DNA of 64,000 nucleotides from CAWAHD01 sp963781785. Its GTDB lineage: Bacteria > Planctomycetota > Planctomycetia > Isosphaerales > Isosphaeraceae. Where the stretch lies: positions 5,580,001 to 5,644,000 of the forward strand of contig CAWAHD010000002.1 of the NCBI GenBank assembly GCA_963781785.1. The letters run 5' to 3'. Below the pieces are notes generated by a model. It worked only from the letters and a program-made list of their open reading frames with translations. It did not search any database and was not told the DNA's origin. Below, piece after piece: positions 1-9,499 of the stretch. How positions within the stretch are numbered: position 1 is the first letter of the stretch; each line of letters starts with the position of its first letter. A program made the translations under genes and the position numbers.

Positions 1-264
1 TCCCTTCGTCTTGCGCAGGCCGGCGAATAGTTGACCCAGGCTGCGCCTGAGTCGCTGCCGGGCGGGAACGAGTGTCGCGGGCGTCGTGCACAGGCCGTCA
101 TCGGAGGTCACTTCTGCACGGGCGACGCTGCCGATGCGCTCCCAGTACTGGAAGTCGTTGTCGCGGTCACCAGGCCGCCAGACGACGAGGCGGCTGCCGT
201 CCGAGCCCGGCTCGACAAGAAGTCCTGTTTCCAGAGTGAAGTTTCGCCAATCGGGGGGGTTCAT
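1..264 (-). CDS. Partial hypothetical protein, truncated by the window start
   Basis: An open frame of 88 codons runs from an ATG at 264 down to base 1 with no stop, so the C-terminus lies outside the window. It starts MNPPDWRNF and has codon use like the neighbouring genes. I see no signal peptide, membrane segment or catalytic motif and do not recognise a family. It lies on the same strand as fabF and about 100 bp downstream of it, with a hairpin between. Confidence 0.45.
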   Translation of the reverse strand, partial: MNPPDWRNFTLETGLLVEPGSDGSRLVVWRPGDRDNDFQYWERIGSVARAEVTSDDGLCTTPATLVPARQRLRRSLGQLFAGLRKTKG

Positions 265-331
265 TCGTCAATAGTCCCTGGTCTTCAGTCGTCAGGACCA
301 AGAAGTGGCTGGTCGAGCTGGGACCACCCCC

Positions 332-357
332 TTGCCCCCCCTTCGCAAGGGGGGCAA
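332..357. terminator. Possible terminator hairpin after fabF
   Basis: Nine bases, 332-340, pair perfectly with 349-357 around an 8-base loop. This is a strong C/G stem just after the fabF stop (minus strand). It lacks the T-run of a classical intrinsic terminator, so it could instead be a dispersed intergenic hairpin. Confidence 0.35.
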
Positions 358-364
358 AGGTCGA

Positions 365-1616
365 TCAGCGTGGCGCGTACCGTCCGATCAGTAAGCTGGC
401 GTTATGGCCGCCGAATCCAAAGCTGTTAGACATGACGGTATTGACGCGGCATTCACGGGCGACGTTGGGGATATAGTCGAGGTCGCAGCCATCGCCGGGG
501 TGGTCGAGGTTGATGGTGGGGGGAAGGACGCCGGTCTCGATGGTCAGAGCCGAGATGACGAGCTCGACGCCGCCCGAGGCGCCGAGGAGATGGCCGAGCT
601 GGCTCTTGGTGCTGGAGATCTGGAGGCGTGAGACGTGGGGCCCGAAGACGTGCTTCATGGCGCGGGTCTCGGCCAGGTCGCCGAGCTGGGTGCTGGTACC
701 GTGGGCGTTGATGTAGTCAACGGCGTCGGGTGAAACCTGGGCATTCTTGAGACAGACCCTCATGGCGCGGGCGGCGCCGCGGCCTTCTTCGTCGGGGGCG
801 GTGATGTGCCAGCCGTCGGCCGAGATTCCGTAGCCCAGGAGCTCGGCGTAGACCTTGGCGCCGCGGCGGCGGGCGAGCTCTTCGGCCTCGAGGATCAAGA
901 CGCCGGCTCCCTCGGCGAGGATGAAGCCATCACGGTCCCGGTCGAACGGGCGGCTGGCACGGGGTGGATCGTCGTTTCGGGTCGAGAGCGCCCGCATCGA
1001 GGCAAACCCTCCCAGCCCCATGTGGGTGATGGCTGCCTCGCTGCCGCCGGTGACCATCACGTCGGCGTCGCCCGCCTGGATCAGGCGGAAGGCATCGCCG
1101 ATGGCGTTGGCGGCCGAGGCGCACGCCGTCGCCACTGCGGAGCACGGCCCTTTCAGTCCCCATCGAATCGAGACCTGGCCACTGGCGGCGTTGACCATCA
1201 ACTTGGGAATCACGAACGGGCTGATCCGGGACGGCCCCTTCTGCATCATGACCGTGTGCTGGGCCTCGAACTCGCTCAACCCGCCGATTCCGGACCCGAT
1301 GATCACGCCGCATTGCTCGGAGGGCAGGGCCGAGAAGTCGATTCCGGAATCGTCGACGGCCGCGATCGCCGCGGCCAGTGCGAATTGCGCAAACCGATCG
1401 AGATGCCGGGCCTCCTTGACCCCGAAGCGCGGCGACAGGGTCCCAATCGTGCACCTGCCCGCCAAACTTGACGCGGAACTCGGTGGCGTCGAAGAGCGTG
1501 AGCGGAGCCACGCCGCTTTGCCCGGCGCAGAGCGCCGCCCAGAATCGCTCCAGGCGATCACCTAACGACGTGACCACCCCCATGCCGGTGATCACAACGC
1601 GGCGCGGATTTCCCAT
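365..1616 (-). CDS. fabF: Beta-ketoacyl-ACP synthase II (FabF), interrupted by a frameshift
   Basis: Condenses malonyl-ACP with acyl-ACP in fatty acid elongation, in the cytoplasm. The true N-terminus (MGNPRRVVITGMGVVTSLG) is read from the ATG at 1616, but the rest of the enzyme is in another frame. The switch lies at about 1433-1443, just after HDWDP, and one extra G would explain it. The second frame holds the catalytic triad: Cys in TACASAANAIG, His in NAHGTSTQLGD and His in KSQLGHLLGASG, plus the C-terminal SNSFGFGGHN. Without the shift the protein would be about 417 residues, normal for FabF. It is last in a plsX-fabD-fabG-acpP-fabF run and follows acpP by about 90 bp. A sequencing error is the simplest explanation; a true pseudogene would need a second FabF elsewhere. 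Confidence 0.88.
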
Positions 1617-1704
1617 GACTCTGTTGGCTGTTAGGATTCTATCGCTCAGGAATAACGACGCTCAAGCCCGGTTGCCGGCAAGGTTTGCAAACAAACCCCG
1701 GCGG

Positions 1705-1944
<240 letters not shown>

Positions 1945-2278
1945 GGGCGAACCTCCTCGTCTACTGGCATTCTTACGAACGGATTCATCGCCTCCCGGCG
2001 CGGCGGCCGGGAGAAACGCTCGAGCCGATTCCGATGGCGGGGCACTGGCACTCGGAGCGCAGGACGGCGGTGAGCCGGTCCGGAGCGACCGAATGTCGAG
2101 GATGGAAGTCTCCTTGAACAGGGAGCGATCGGCAGCCGGTGTTTTCGATCGTTCGGGCCACCTTCCTCCAGAACACGACTCAACTTAGCATTCTTGGCCT
2201 GAAATGTCCATTGGACGTCGCATGCAGTGCCGGGCCTCTTCAAACGATGGCCGATCAAGGACGAACGACGAAGCAAAG
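1945..2278. other. 334-bp intergenic gap between acpP and fabG
   Basis: No reading frame with recognisable content lies here. The minus-strand frames that cross it are low-complexity Arg/Pro-rich shadows. It may carry an acpP promoter, which would let the carrier protein be expressed above its neighbours, but I cannot point to convincing -35/-10 boxes. Confidence 0.4.
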
Positions 2279-3058
2279 TCACGCGGTGAGGCCGCCGTCG
2301 ACGGCGATGACCTGGCCGGTCAGATAGCTCGCGCCGGGGCTCGCGAGATAACAGACCAGATCGGCAACGTCTTCCGGCGTACCGAACCGGCGTACGGGAA
2401 TGCGCTCCTTCACCTCGGTCTTGATCTTGTCCGGCAGGACCGTCGTCATGTCGGTGGTGATAAAGCCGGGAGCCACCACGTTGACGGTGATTCCGCGCGA
2501 GGCCAGCTCGCGTGCCATCGTCTTGCTCAAGCCAATCACGCCGGCCTTGCTCGCGGCGTAATTCGCCTGGCCCGGGTTGCCCGTCAGACCCGCCACACTG
2601 CTGATATTGATGATCCGGCCGTACCGTGCCCGCATCATGCAAGCACCCACCGCCCGCGAAAAGAGAAAGGCTCCCTTCAGATTCGTATCGATGACGTCAT
2701 CCCAGGCGGAGTCATCCATCCGCAGCACGAGGCCGTCCCGCGTGACTCCTGCATTGTTGACCAGGACATGAATGCGCTGGAATTTCGCCTCGATTTCTTC
2801 GACGACGCGCTGGACGTCCGCCGACTCGGCGACATTCACAGCATAGCCTTCGGCGGTGCCGCCGGCTGCGCGGATGGCATCGAGGGTCGCCTGCAAGCCC
2901 TCGAGTGATCGAGCCACCCCGGCAACCGTGGCTCCGCACGCTGCCAGCCGCACCGCAATTGCCTGGCCGATGCCTCGCGACGCCCCCGTTACAAGCGCCA
3001 CCTGCCCCGTCAAATCCACCCGACAGCCAGGTAAAGCTCCGCTTTGGCCTTCGGCCAT
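2279..3058 (-). CDS. fabG: 3-oxoacyl-ACP reductase
   Basis: NADPH-dependent reduction of 3-oxoacyl-ACP in fatty acid synthesis; a short-chain dehydrogenase of 259 residues from the ATG at 3058. This start has a GAGG box about 11 bases upstream and gives the normal family length; an upstream in-frame start would add 43 Arg-rich residues. The cofactor motif TGASRGIG is at residues 24-31. NNAG and the catalytic Ser and YAASK (in ISSVAGL...ANYAASKAGV) are present, as is the C-terminal SYLTGQVIAVDGG. It lies between fabD and acpP. Confidence 0.95.
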   Translation of the reverse strand: MAEGQSGALPGCRVDLTGQVALVTGASRGIGQAIAVRLAACGATVAGVARSLEGLQATLDAIRAAGGTAEGYAVNVAESADVQRVVEEIEAKFQRIHVLVNNAGVTRDGLVLRMDDSAWDDVIDTNLKGAFLFSRAVGACMMRARYGRIINISSVAGLTGNPGQANYAASKAGVIGLSKTMARELASRGITVNVVAPGFITTDMTTVLPDKIKTEVKERIPVRRFGTPEDVADLVCYLASPGASYLTGQVIAVDGGLTA

Positions 3059-3353
3059 GATCGTGACATCCTCTGGGTTTGGTCTGCCTAACCGCACTAC
3101 CCTGACCGAGGCCGATCGCTTGCCTCGAGCCCGACGCCGAACCAGCACGCTGTAGAGCGGCGAGCGCCTGTTCGGTAAGGGTTGCACCGAACTAGGTTAT
3201 AATCACCGCCGTGCGCCGCCATCAACCCCAAACAAATTCGATGGTGGGAACGCCCGCTGCCGGATTGCGGATCCGGGGAACGACGCAAACCCGTTCACAA
3301 GGGCGTGATCAGCGTGCCCGGGGTCGCCCGGCCCGATATTGCATGGCATCATT

Positions 3354-4265
3354 CTACCGCGCCGGGATGCTGGTACAGCTCGCCTTACGGTCGATTCGCT
3401 TGAGGAGGCCGGTGAGGACGCGGCCGGGTCCGATCTCATAGAAGGTGTCGAAGCCGTCGGCCAGCATTCGTCGCATCGAGTCTTCCCAGCGGACGCCCTG
3501 GAGGACCTGGGCAACCAGCGTGCGCTTGAGGTCGTCGGGATCGGCATGGGGGCTGGCGTCGACGTTTGAGTAAACGGGAAGACGAGGCGGGGAGATCGGC
3601 GTGTCGGCGAGGACTCGGGCGAGCTCCAGGTCAGCGGGTTTCATCAAGGGGGAGTGAAACGCCCCGGCGACGGCCAGGGGAATGACTTTCATGGCGCCCA
3701 ACTCCGCTGCGACTGATCCGACGTGCCGGAGCGCTTCGGTCTCGCCGGAGACGACGATGTTGCCGGGCCCGAGCAGGTTGGCCTTCCAGAGGCGTCCGAA
3801 CGGCTCGATGCGACGGCAAAGCTCATCGACCTTGGGCTCCTCGAGACCGAGAATGCTGGTCATGCCGCTGTCGGAGGCGGTGGCAGCGGCTTGCATTGCC
3901 TGGCCGCGCAGCCGCACAGCTTTCAAGCCGGCTTCGAATTCGATTGCGCCGGCGAAGACCAGAGCGGTGTACTCACCCAGGCTGAGGCCGGCGGCACCTG
4001 CGCAGGAGGCAACGACCTCGGGGCCGGTTGCCTTGAGGCTCTCGAGTGCCGCCAGGCTGGCGACAAAGATCGCCGGCTGGCTGACGTCGGTTGCCTCGAG
4101 CGCCTGGGCGGGGCCTTCGAAGCAGAGTTTCCGCAAGTCGATGCCGAGGATCTCACCGGCCCGATCAAACAAGGCGTGTACGGCGGGGAATTCCTGGTCG
4201 AGACCGCGGCCCATGCCGACGGACTGTGCCCCCTGGCCAGGGAACAAAAAGGCGATCTTGGGCAT
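3354..4265 (-). CDS. fabD: Malonyl-CoA:ACP transacylase
   Basis: Loads malonyl groups onto ACP. 303 residues, usual length. The N-terminus IAFLFPGQGAQSVGMG is the family signature. The nucleophile is Ser95 in GLSLGEY (most relatives have GHSLGE, so the preceding residue is Leu here) and the catalytic His is in GAFHSPLM near residue 200. C-terminal YEIGPGRVLTGL is conserved. It is about 36 bp downstream of plsX and about 300 bp upstream of fabG, whose ORF is preceded by an empty stretch at 3059-3353. Confidence 0.94.
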   Translation of the reverse strand: MPKIAFLFPGQGAQSVGMGRGLDQEFPAVHALFDRAGEILGIDLRKLCFEGPAQALEATDVSQPAIFVASLAALESLKATGPEVVASCAGAAGLSLGEYTALVFAGAIEFEAGLKAVRLRGQAMQAAATASDSGMTSILGLEEPKVDELCRRIEPFGRLWKANLLGPGNIVVSGETEALRHVGSVAAELGAMKVIPLAVAGAFHSPLMKPADLELARVLADTPISPPRLPVYSNVDASPHADPDDLKRTLVAQVLQGVRWEDSMRRMLADGFDTFYEIGPGRVLTGLLKRIDRKASCTSIPAR

Positions 4266-4301
4266 CGATCGTCATTCCTTTGGTGGAAAGCAAACCCTTC
4301 A

Positions 4302-5384
4302 TTAGGGCTCCGGCTCCGGATCGGGCTCCACAGATTCGCTGCCGACCGTGCCGGGCGGTGCGTCATCCGGGGCCACGGTGCCGGAGAGCATCTCGACGAT
4401 CCGGGCGCCGAGCCGCTCCTCGGCCATGGTGCTGGCGACCCTCAAGGCATTCTTGATTGCGCGGGCGCTTGATGCTCCATGGCAGATGATGCACGCGCCG
4501 CGGATTCCCAGAAGCGGGCCGCCGCCGAACTCCTCGTACTCGAATCGGCTCTTGAGCCGCTTGAGCGCGCCCGCAAGAAGGTGGCCAGCGCCACCGGGGA
4601 GGTCGGCGGAGAGCCGGGCGAGCTCTTGCTTGAGCGTGGCGAACAGAAACTCGACGGCTCCTTCCCCGGCCTTGAGCAACACGTTGCCGACGAAGCCCTC
4701 GCAGATGACCACGCGGACGTGGCCCTCGTAGATGTCGCGGCCCTCGATGTTACCGACGAACCGGCCGGCCCAACTGCTGTTCTGGTAGAGACTGCGGGTG
4801 GAGCGGGTGAGCTCGGTCCCTTTCTCGTCCTCGGTGCCGACGTTCAGTAAGCCGATGCGCGGGTTGGTGACGCCAAGGATGGTCTCGGCGTAGATCGAGC
4901 CCATGATTCCGTACTGAAACAGGTCTTCGGCCTTGGCGTTCATGTTGGCGCCGACGTCAATGATGACGATCGGCCCCTGATGCGAGGGGAAGATCGCGGC
5001 GATGCCGGGGCGGCGGACTCCGGGCAAGAACATCTTGGCGTTGAAGAGGGCGGAGGCCACCATGGCCCCGGTGTTTCCGGCCGAGATGACCGCCTGGACG
5101 TCGCCCCCGGCCATGAGCCCCCAGCACCGGGAGATCGAGTTATCCCGCTTCTTTCTGAGGGCTTCGACCGGCTTTTCGTCCATGCCGATTGTCTGGCTGG
5201 CGTGCACGATCGGCAGGCGATCTCGCGGGGCTTCGGGCGTCTTGGCCAGCTCGGCCTCGATGCGATCGCGGTCCCCGACCAGCACCACGGTCAGGTCGTG
5301 CTGGGCACCGACGGCTTCACAGGCACCGGTCACGATCGGACCAGGAGCAAAATCCCCGCCCATGGCATCCAAGGCTACGTGCAT
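4302..5384 (-). CDS. plsX: Phosphate acyltransferase PlsX
   Basis: Makes acyl-phosphate from acyl-ACP for phosphatidic acid synthesis (PlsX/PlsY pathway). I chose the ATG at 5384 because the family begins with M-x-hydrophobic-A-L-D-A-M-G-G-D, exactly what is read here (MHVALDAMGGDFAPGP); the longer frame adds 49 unrelated residues. Further family blocks: RKKRDNSI, SAGNTGAMVASALF, VDVGANMNAKAEDLFQYGIMGS and FVGNVLLKAGEGAVEF. About 360 residues, with an acidic Glu/Pro tail. First gene of the fab block; rpmF, often its upstream neighbour, is not visible. Confidence 0.94.
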   Translation of the reverse strand: MHVALDAMGGDFAPGPIVTGACEAVGAQHDLTVVLVGDRDRIEAELAKTPEAPRDRLPIVHASQTIGMDEKPVEALRKKRDNSISRCWGLMAGGDVQAVISAGNTGAMVASALFNAKMFLPGVRRPGIAAIFPSHQGPIVIIDVGANMNAKAEDLFQYGIMGSIYAETILGVTNPRIGLLNVGTEDEKGTELTRSTRSLYQNSSWAGRFVGNIEGRDIYEGHVRVVICEGFVGNVLLKAGEGAVEFLFATLKQELARLSADLPGGAGHLLAGALKRLKSRFEYEEFGGGPLLGIRGACIICHGASSARAIKNALRVASTMAEERLGARIVEMLSGTVAPDDAPPGTVGSESVEPDPEPEP

Positions 5385-5759
5385 CACGTTACTCGCAGTT
5401 TCGTGGACCCATTGCCGGGTGAGTTCCGGCTCATCGTAAAACGCCGTCGGGAGGCAGAAAAACAGGAAGGAATTCCCTTTTCCGCATCCCGAGACAGTCT
5501 CCGATCGGCGAAGAGAGTCGGGCGCGTTCATCCTAGAAGACCCCGCGCGCGCCTGTCAAGCCGCGCAAGGATCGAGATGGAGCGTCCGATCGCCGGCGAA
5601 CGCGAGCGCCCTCAGGGAGGCGGCGCTCGAGGAACTTCAGCGCCCGAAGCAGCGGCGTTACACTGGGCGGGTGGTTTCACGAGCCAGTACGAGGTGACTC
5701 GGCCGGTGCCGACTTCCATCGATTGTGTCATTTGCCACCGGGCGCGAGGCGTTTCGAGA
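5385..5759. other. 375-bp divergent intergenic region
   Basis: Separates plsX (minus) from the DUF434 gene (plus), so it should hold two outward promoters. I see no recognisable RNA gene, repeat or certain promoter boxes. rpmF is absent. Confidence 0.4.
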
Positions 5760-6502
5760 GTGCCTGATACCCGAATTCATCGCGGGCCCGACCCACGCGA
5801 CGCCACCGCATTTGGGCGTGAGAACTGGCCGGCACTGCGTGCCGCCGTTGCCGATCTATCCTGGCTGCTGGGGCGGGGCTACGCACCGGTCTCTGCGCTC
5901 AAGCTGGTCGGCGATCGTGGCAGCTTGACCGAGCGGCAACGGCAAGCGGTCCGGCGCCAGCCTGCTCCGACGAGGTGCGGGCGCGGCGCGAGGCCACGCG
6001 GGCAACCGCTCGAGAACTGGCGGGCTCGTTGCTCATGATCGACGGTTTCAACGTGCTGACGACAATCGAGGCCGCCCTGGGCGGTGCAGTCGTGTTGCTC
6101 TGCCGCGACGCGACCTACCGCGACATCGCGGGCGTTCACGGGACTTACCGCAAGGTCGCCGAGACTCTGCCCGCCCTGGAATCCGCGGCCTCGGTGCTTG
6201 GCAGCCTGGAGGTGTCCCGCGTGGGCTGGCTGTTCGATCGGCCGGTGTCCAACAGCGGCCGGGTTCGCAGCCTGGTGCTGCAAACCGCCGCGGAGTATGC
6301 GTACGACTGGTCGGTCGACCTGGTCGATAACCCGGACCGGCTGCTCATGGAGTCGTCAGACATCGTCGCCACCGCTGACAGCGGCATCCTCGACGCCGGC
6401 CCGCGGTGGTTCAATCTGGCGAGGCACGTGATCGACACGGCGTGTCCCGCCGCCTGGATCGTCGAGCTGGGCACGTCAGGTCCAGGTTGCGGATTGTCAT
6501 GA
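5760..6502 (+). CDS. DUF434/DUF5616 protein of unknown function, frameshifted
   Basis: The N-terminal half from a GTG at 5760 (VPDTRIHRGPDPRDATAFG...LSWLLGRGYAPVSALKLVGDR) matches DUF434. The C-terminal half in another frame, from about 5960 (CSDEVRARRE...LLMIDGFNVLTTIEAALGG), matches its usual partner domain, DUF5616. The frame change is at about 5955-5962, right after ERQRQAVRR, and one missing base would join them into about 247 residues. The C-terminal half keeps the DGFNVL and DRPVSNSGR blocks. The biochemical role of the family is not known to me. It is divergent from plsX. Confidence 0.72.
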
Positions 6503-6575
6503 ATCAAGAGACAAAGCCAGTTTCCGGTCCACCTGCTCGCAACCGGGTCGCTCGAAAATCCGCGGTGCCTGCGCC

Positions 6576-7007
6576 TCAGAGAACCGAGACGACCCGTCCG
6601 CCGAGCCATTCCCATCCATGGTAATGGAGCCCCGGGTCGTCGTTGGTCGTGAACAGGAAAGAGCCTTCGCCGAGGTATTGCTTGCGTTCGTGGCCGAGAT
6701 TGAACCGCACGAGGATCGTCCCGGGTTCGTCTGATCGGATGACCAGAGACGAGCTCTTCTCCTTCCGTAGCGTGATCGTCTCGACCCCAAAGACGGTCTT
6801 CCCGTCAAGGAATTTCAGGACGGCCTGGTCGGTAATGCAGCGATCGAGCGGGAGACTCGTGCCCCGGCCGCCACCCAGCAACCCGGGATCGAGACGGACC
6901 ACCAGATGGACCATCGACACGGCGATCAGGCCTCCAACCAAGATCCAGAGCCGTTTTTTGCCCTTCCAACCGGGTGATCGGCGGGGTGCAGCGGTGGATT
7001 CGTTCAT
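6576..7007 (-). CDS. Small membrane-anchored protein of unknown function
   Basis: 143 residues from the ATG at 7007. A basic N-terminus (MNESTAAPRRSPGWKGKKR) precedes one membrane segment (LWILVGGLIAVSMVHLVVRL, about residues 20-39). A soluble outer domain follows, containing TIRVRF-like beta strands and ending GLHYHGWEWLGGRVVSVL. The start overlaps the stop of the upstream gene as ATGA, indicating translational coupling and supporting this start over the ATG at 7019. No known domain recognised. Confidence 0.62.
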   Translation of the reverse strand: MNESTAAPRRSPGWKGKKRLWILVGGLIAVSMVHLVVRLDPGLLGGGRGTSLPLDRCITDQAVLKFLDGKTVFGVETITLRKEKSSSLVIRSDEPGTILVRFNLGHERKQYLGEGSFLFTTNDDPGLHYHGWEWLGGRVVSVL

Positions 7008-7342
7008 CGCGGTTGGCATCTGGGGATTTGTCGATTGGCCGATAACGTGTTGGCGGCTGAACGAGTTCGCGGGAGCGCTGCCGCGATACCGAAGCAGATC
7101 AAGAAGACGACCGGGAGCAGGATGAACCAGAGTCGCAACAGGAGATGATCCAGATCGATGTGGAGCCCCAGCCCGCTGGGTATCGGGATGTCGAAATCGT
7201 TCATGCTCGACCCGGCAGGCAATCCCGCGGCGACCCTGGCCTGCTCCATGATCGCGTTTACCCTTGACGTGACCCACCCGTGATAAGCGAGCGAAGCACC
7301 CACGACGAGACAGGAAATGCCCAGTGCGACGAGGTACCTCAA
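7004..7342 (-). CDS. Small two-pass membrane protein of unknown function
   Basis: 112 residues if read from the TTG at 7342, which has a GAGAGGAGG-type ribosome site just upstream. The longer frame from 7441 has an Arg-rich non-protein-like start. Two hydrophobic segments: YLVALGISCLVVGASLAYHG near the N-terminus and LWFILLPVVFLICFGIAAAL near the C-terminus, with a short loop between. It ends inside the start codon of the next gene (ATGA), so the pair is probably made together. Confidence 0.58.
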   Translation of the reverse strand: MRYLVALGISCLVVGASLAYHGWVTSRVNAIMEQARVAAGLPAGSSMNDFDIPIPSGLGLHIDLDHLLLRLWFILLPVVFLICFGIAAALPRTRSAANTLSANRQIPRCQPR

Positions 7343-7450
7343 ATGGCCCTCCTCTCCAGCGCGGCACGCGGATTGTCCTGTCGGATGGACTCGGACTGGT
7401 CGTCCAATTCTGCCAGCAGGAACCTTGTGAGCTACGAGCACCGCAATCGA

Positions 7451-8200
7451 TCACGAGGAACCATGAATCGCCGATTCGAATAGCAGCATGGGGCACGGGT
7501 CGATGAACTTGATCCGTGCGATCGTTGACCCGGACGGGTCGATCGAGGTGACAACCAGGCGGGACTCGGCGGGATCGACGACCCGGCCGTCGATCTCGAG
7601 CTCGAACCAGATGGGCTCGCCGGCGGGGGAGACGCCATCGACGATGATGGCCGCGCCGCCGCCGCTGATATTCAAGAGCTCACCCCGGATCGTGCGCTCC
7701 GATCCGTCTTCGAACCAGGTCAATTTCGCCCGCGTCTCAAGGACAGGGAAGCGCTGCCAGAGACGACGTTCGAGATGGTGCTCGAGGATCGCGTCGAGCG
7801 AGACCCAGTGCGTGAACTGGAGTCGAACCAGATGTCTCCCGGAAGGATCGACAGACGATGCCAGAGTTCGGGCATCCACCGGTTCCATCGCCGCGGGACT
7901 GCCTCGCAACTGGAGGCGGACGGACACGCCCGCCTGCGGTGCCCGCTCGACGAGGACGGCTGCCCCCCCTCCACTGATGTTGAGGACGTCCCCCTCGCAG
8001 GTGACGTGTTCGGAACCCTCATCCCAGCCCAGGATGGCCCTGGCGTCCCTGAGCTTGTGACGAGTCGATTGCCGCCGTTCCTCCGGCCGCACGTCTTGTC
8101 GTTCGGTCGCTGCGCACACGGCCCCTCCGGTCGAATCGCTGATCGTTGTTCCAGCCTCGAAATCCGTGGTGTGGCCGGCGGGAAGTCGCCCGTTGCTCAT
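7451..8200 (-). CDS. Tandem PilZ-domain protein
   Basis: 249 residues, ATG at 8200 with a GCAGGAG site just upstream. There are two PilZ-like halves. The first has basic RRQSTRHKLR followed by GDVLNISGGGAAVLVE; the second has RRLWQRFPVLETR followed by GELLNISGGGAAIIVDG. PilZ domains bind cyclic di-GMP through an RxxxR box and a (D/N)xSxxG box, both visible in each half, though spacing in the second is less canonical. No enzymatic or output domain, so it is probably a stand-alone receptor or adaptor. Cytoplasmic; about 110 bp upstream of the small membrane-protein pair on the same strand. Confidence 0.78.
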   Translation of the reverse strand: MSNGRLPAGHTTDFEAGTTISDSTGGAVCAATERQDVRPEERRQSTRHKLRDARAILGWDEGSEHVTCEGDVLNISGGGAAVLVERAPQAGVSVRLQLRGSPAAMEPVDARTLASSVDPSGRHLVRLQFTHWVSLDAILEHHLERRLWQRFPVLETRAKLTWFEDGSERTIRGELLNISGGGAAIIVDGVSPAGEPIWFELEIDGRVVDPAESRLVVTSIDPSGSTIARIKFIDPCPMLLFESAIHGSS

Positions 8201-8441
8201 TGCTCCTGCGAGGCGCGACGTCTATAGATCACAATTTAACTATAACTCGCGAAGCAATGAAATCCGCTGTCAAAGGCGCCGGAGAACGTCTCAACGAATC
8301 GAGGTTGTTGCCACCTGGCGGGCCGGGTTGCTGCTGGGCATCCCCCCGAAAATTGCCGCCCGGGCCGGCCGGCGCCCGAAACGAGAAGTTCGATCGCAGG
8401 GACCGTCGGGCTGGAAAGCCTGACCTACGGGGAACCGCCGT

Positions 8442-9338
8442 TCAGTCCTCGAGATAGGTCAAAACCCGCGGCCCTTCGGGAGTCATGGCGACCGTGTGCT
8501 CGAAGTGGGCGCTCGGGCGGCGGTCCCTGGTCTCGACGGTCCAGCCGTCGCCCAAGGTGCGGACTTCCTTCGTCCCCAAGGCGACCATCGGCTCGATAGC
8601 CAGCACCACACCGGGCTCGAGCTTGATGTCGAACTGGCGCAGCGACTTGCTAACGAAATTGGGGACCTGAGGCTCCTCATGCATGGCCTGACCGATGCCG
8701 TGACCGACGAATTTTTCGATCACGTAGAGGCCCTGGCTCTTGACGAATCGCTCCATCAGGCTGGCGACTTCCAGCCAGGTCGGGCAGCGGCCCATCGCGC
8801 GGATGGCCAGCTTGAGGGTCTCGGAGGTGCAGTCGAGGAGCTTTTGAATTTCGGGCCGGACCGCCCCGATGGCCAGGGTCACGGCGGCATCGCCGCACCA
8901 ACCGTTGACCCGGCAGCCTGTGTCGATCGAGACGATATCGCCTTCCCGAAGGGGACGGCGGTTGGGAATACCGTGCACGACGTGCTCGTTGACGCTGGCA
9001 CAGATGACCGCCGGGAACGGCGGCTTGCCCGCGACCGTACTGGGATAACCCAGGAATAACGGGGTCGCGTCATGCTCGCGAAAAATCGAAGCCACGGCCT
9101 CGTTCATCTCGGCCGTGGTGACGCCGGGGACCGCCATCCGGCTGACCTGATCGAGGGCCTTGGCGACGACTCGCCCTGCTTCGCGCATCAGCCCGATCTC
9201 GCGCGGGCTCTTGAGGGTGATGACCGGGGGGGATTCAACGCGCTTGCCGCCTGTGGTGGCAGGATTCGGCCGCCGCGCCAGGTTGGCGATGATCGACGGT
9301 AACCGGGGCCGGGTTCCGAAGTTTCTGTGGGAAGGCAC
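8442..9338 (-). CDS. map: Methionine aminopeptidase type I
   Basis: Removes N-terminal Met from nascent proteins; a metal-dependent cytoplasmic enzyme. The catalytic core starts at LKSPREIGLMREAGRVVAKAL. Metal ligands are visible: two Asp in SIDTGCRVNGWCGDAAVTL, His in GHGIGQAMHEEP, Glu in LAIEPMVALG and Glu in HFEHTVAMT. The ATG at 9338 gives 298 residues with a roughly 40-residue basic N-terminal extension; a start about 34 codons later at a GTG before ESPPVITL would give a standard length. It follows secY, the usual secY-(adk)-map order, here without adk. Confidence 0.93.
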   Translation of the reverse strand: MPSHRNFGTRPRLPSIIANLARRPNPATTGGKRVESPPVITLKSPREIGLMREAGRVVAKALDQVSRMAVPGVTTAEMNEAVASIFREHDATPLFLGYPSTVAGKPPFPAVICASVNEHVVHGIPNRRPLREGDIVSIDTGCRVNGWCGDAAVTLAIGAVRPEIQKLLDCTSETLKLAIRAMGRCPTWLEVASLMERFVKSQGLYVIEKFVGHGIGQAMHEEPQVPNFVSKSLRQFDIKLEPGVVLAIEPMVALGTKEVRTLGDGWTVETRDRRPSAHFEHTVAMTPEGPRVLTYLED

Positions 9339-9499
9339 GTCGTGCGCTCCTCTACGCCAAGGTGATGCTTCGGGCAGGCGCCGAATCGGTGTTCCCTGAT
9401 ATCATACGCGATGATCCAACTTTTGGCGGCTCCCCGCATCACGGCGGCCAATTTTGACCCAAACGGCTTGCACGGGATTGGTCCCGGCGCCGGCACGTT

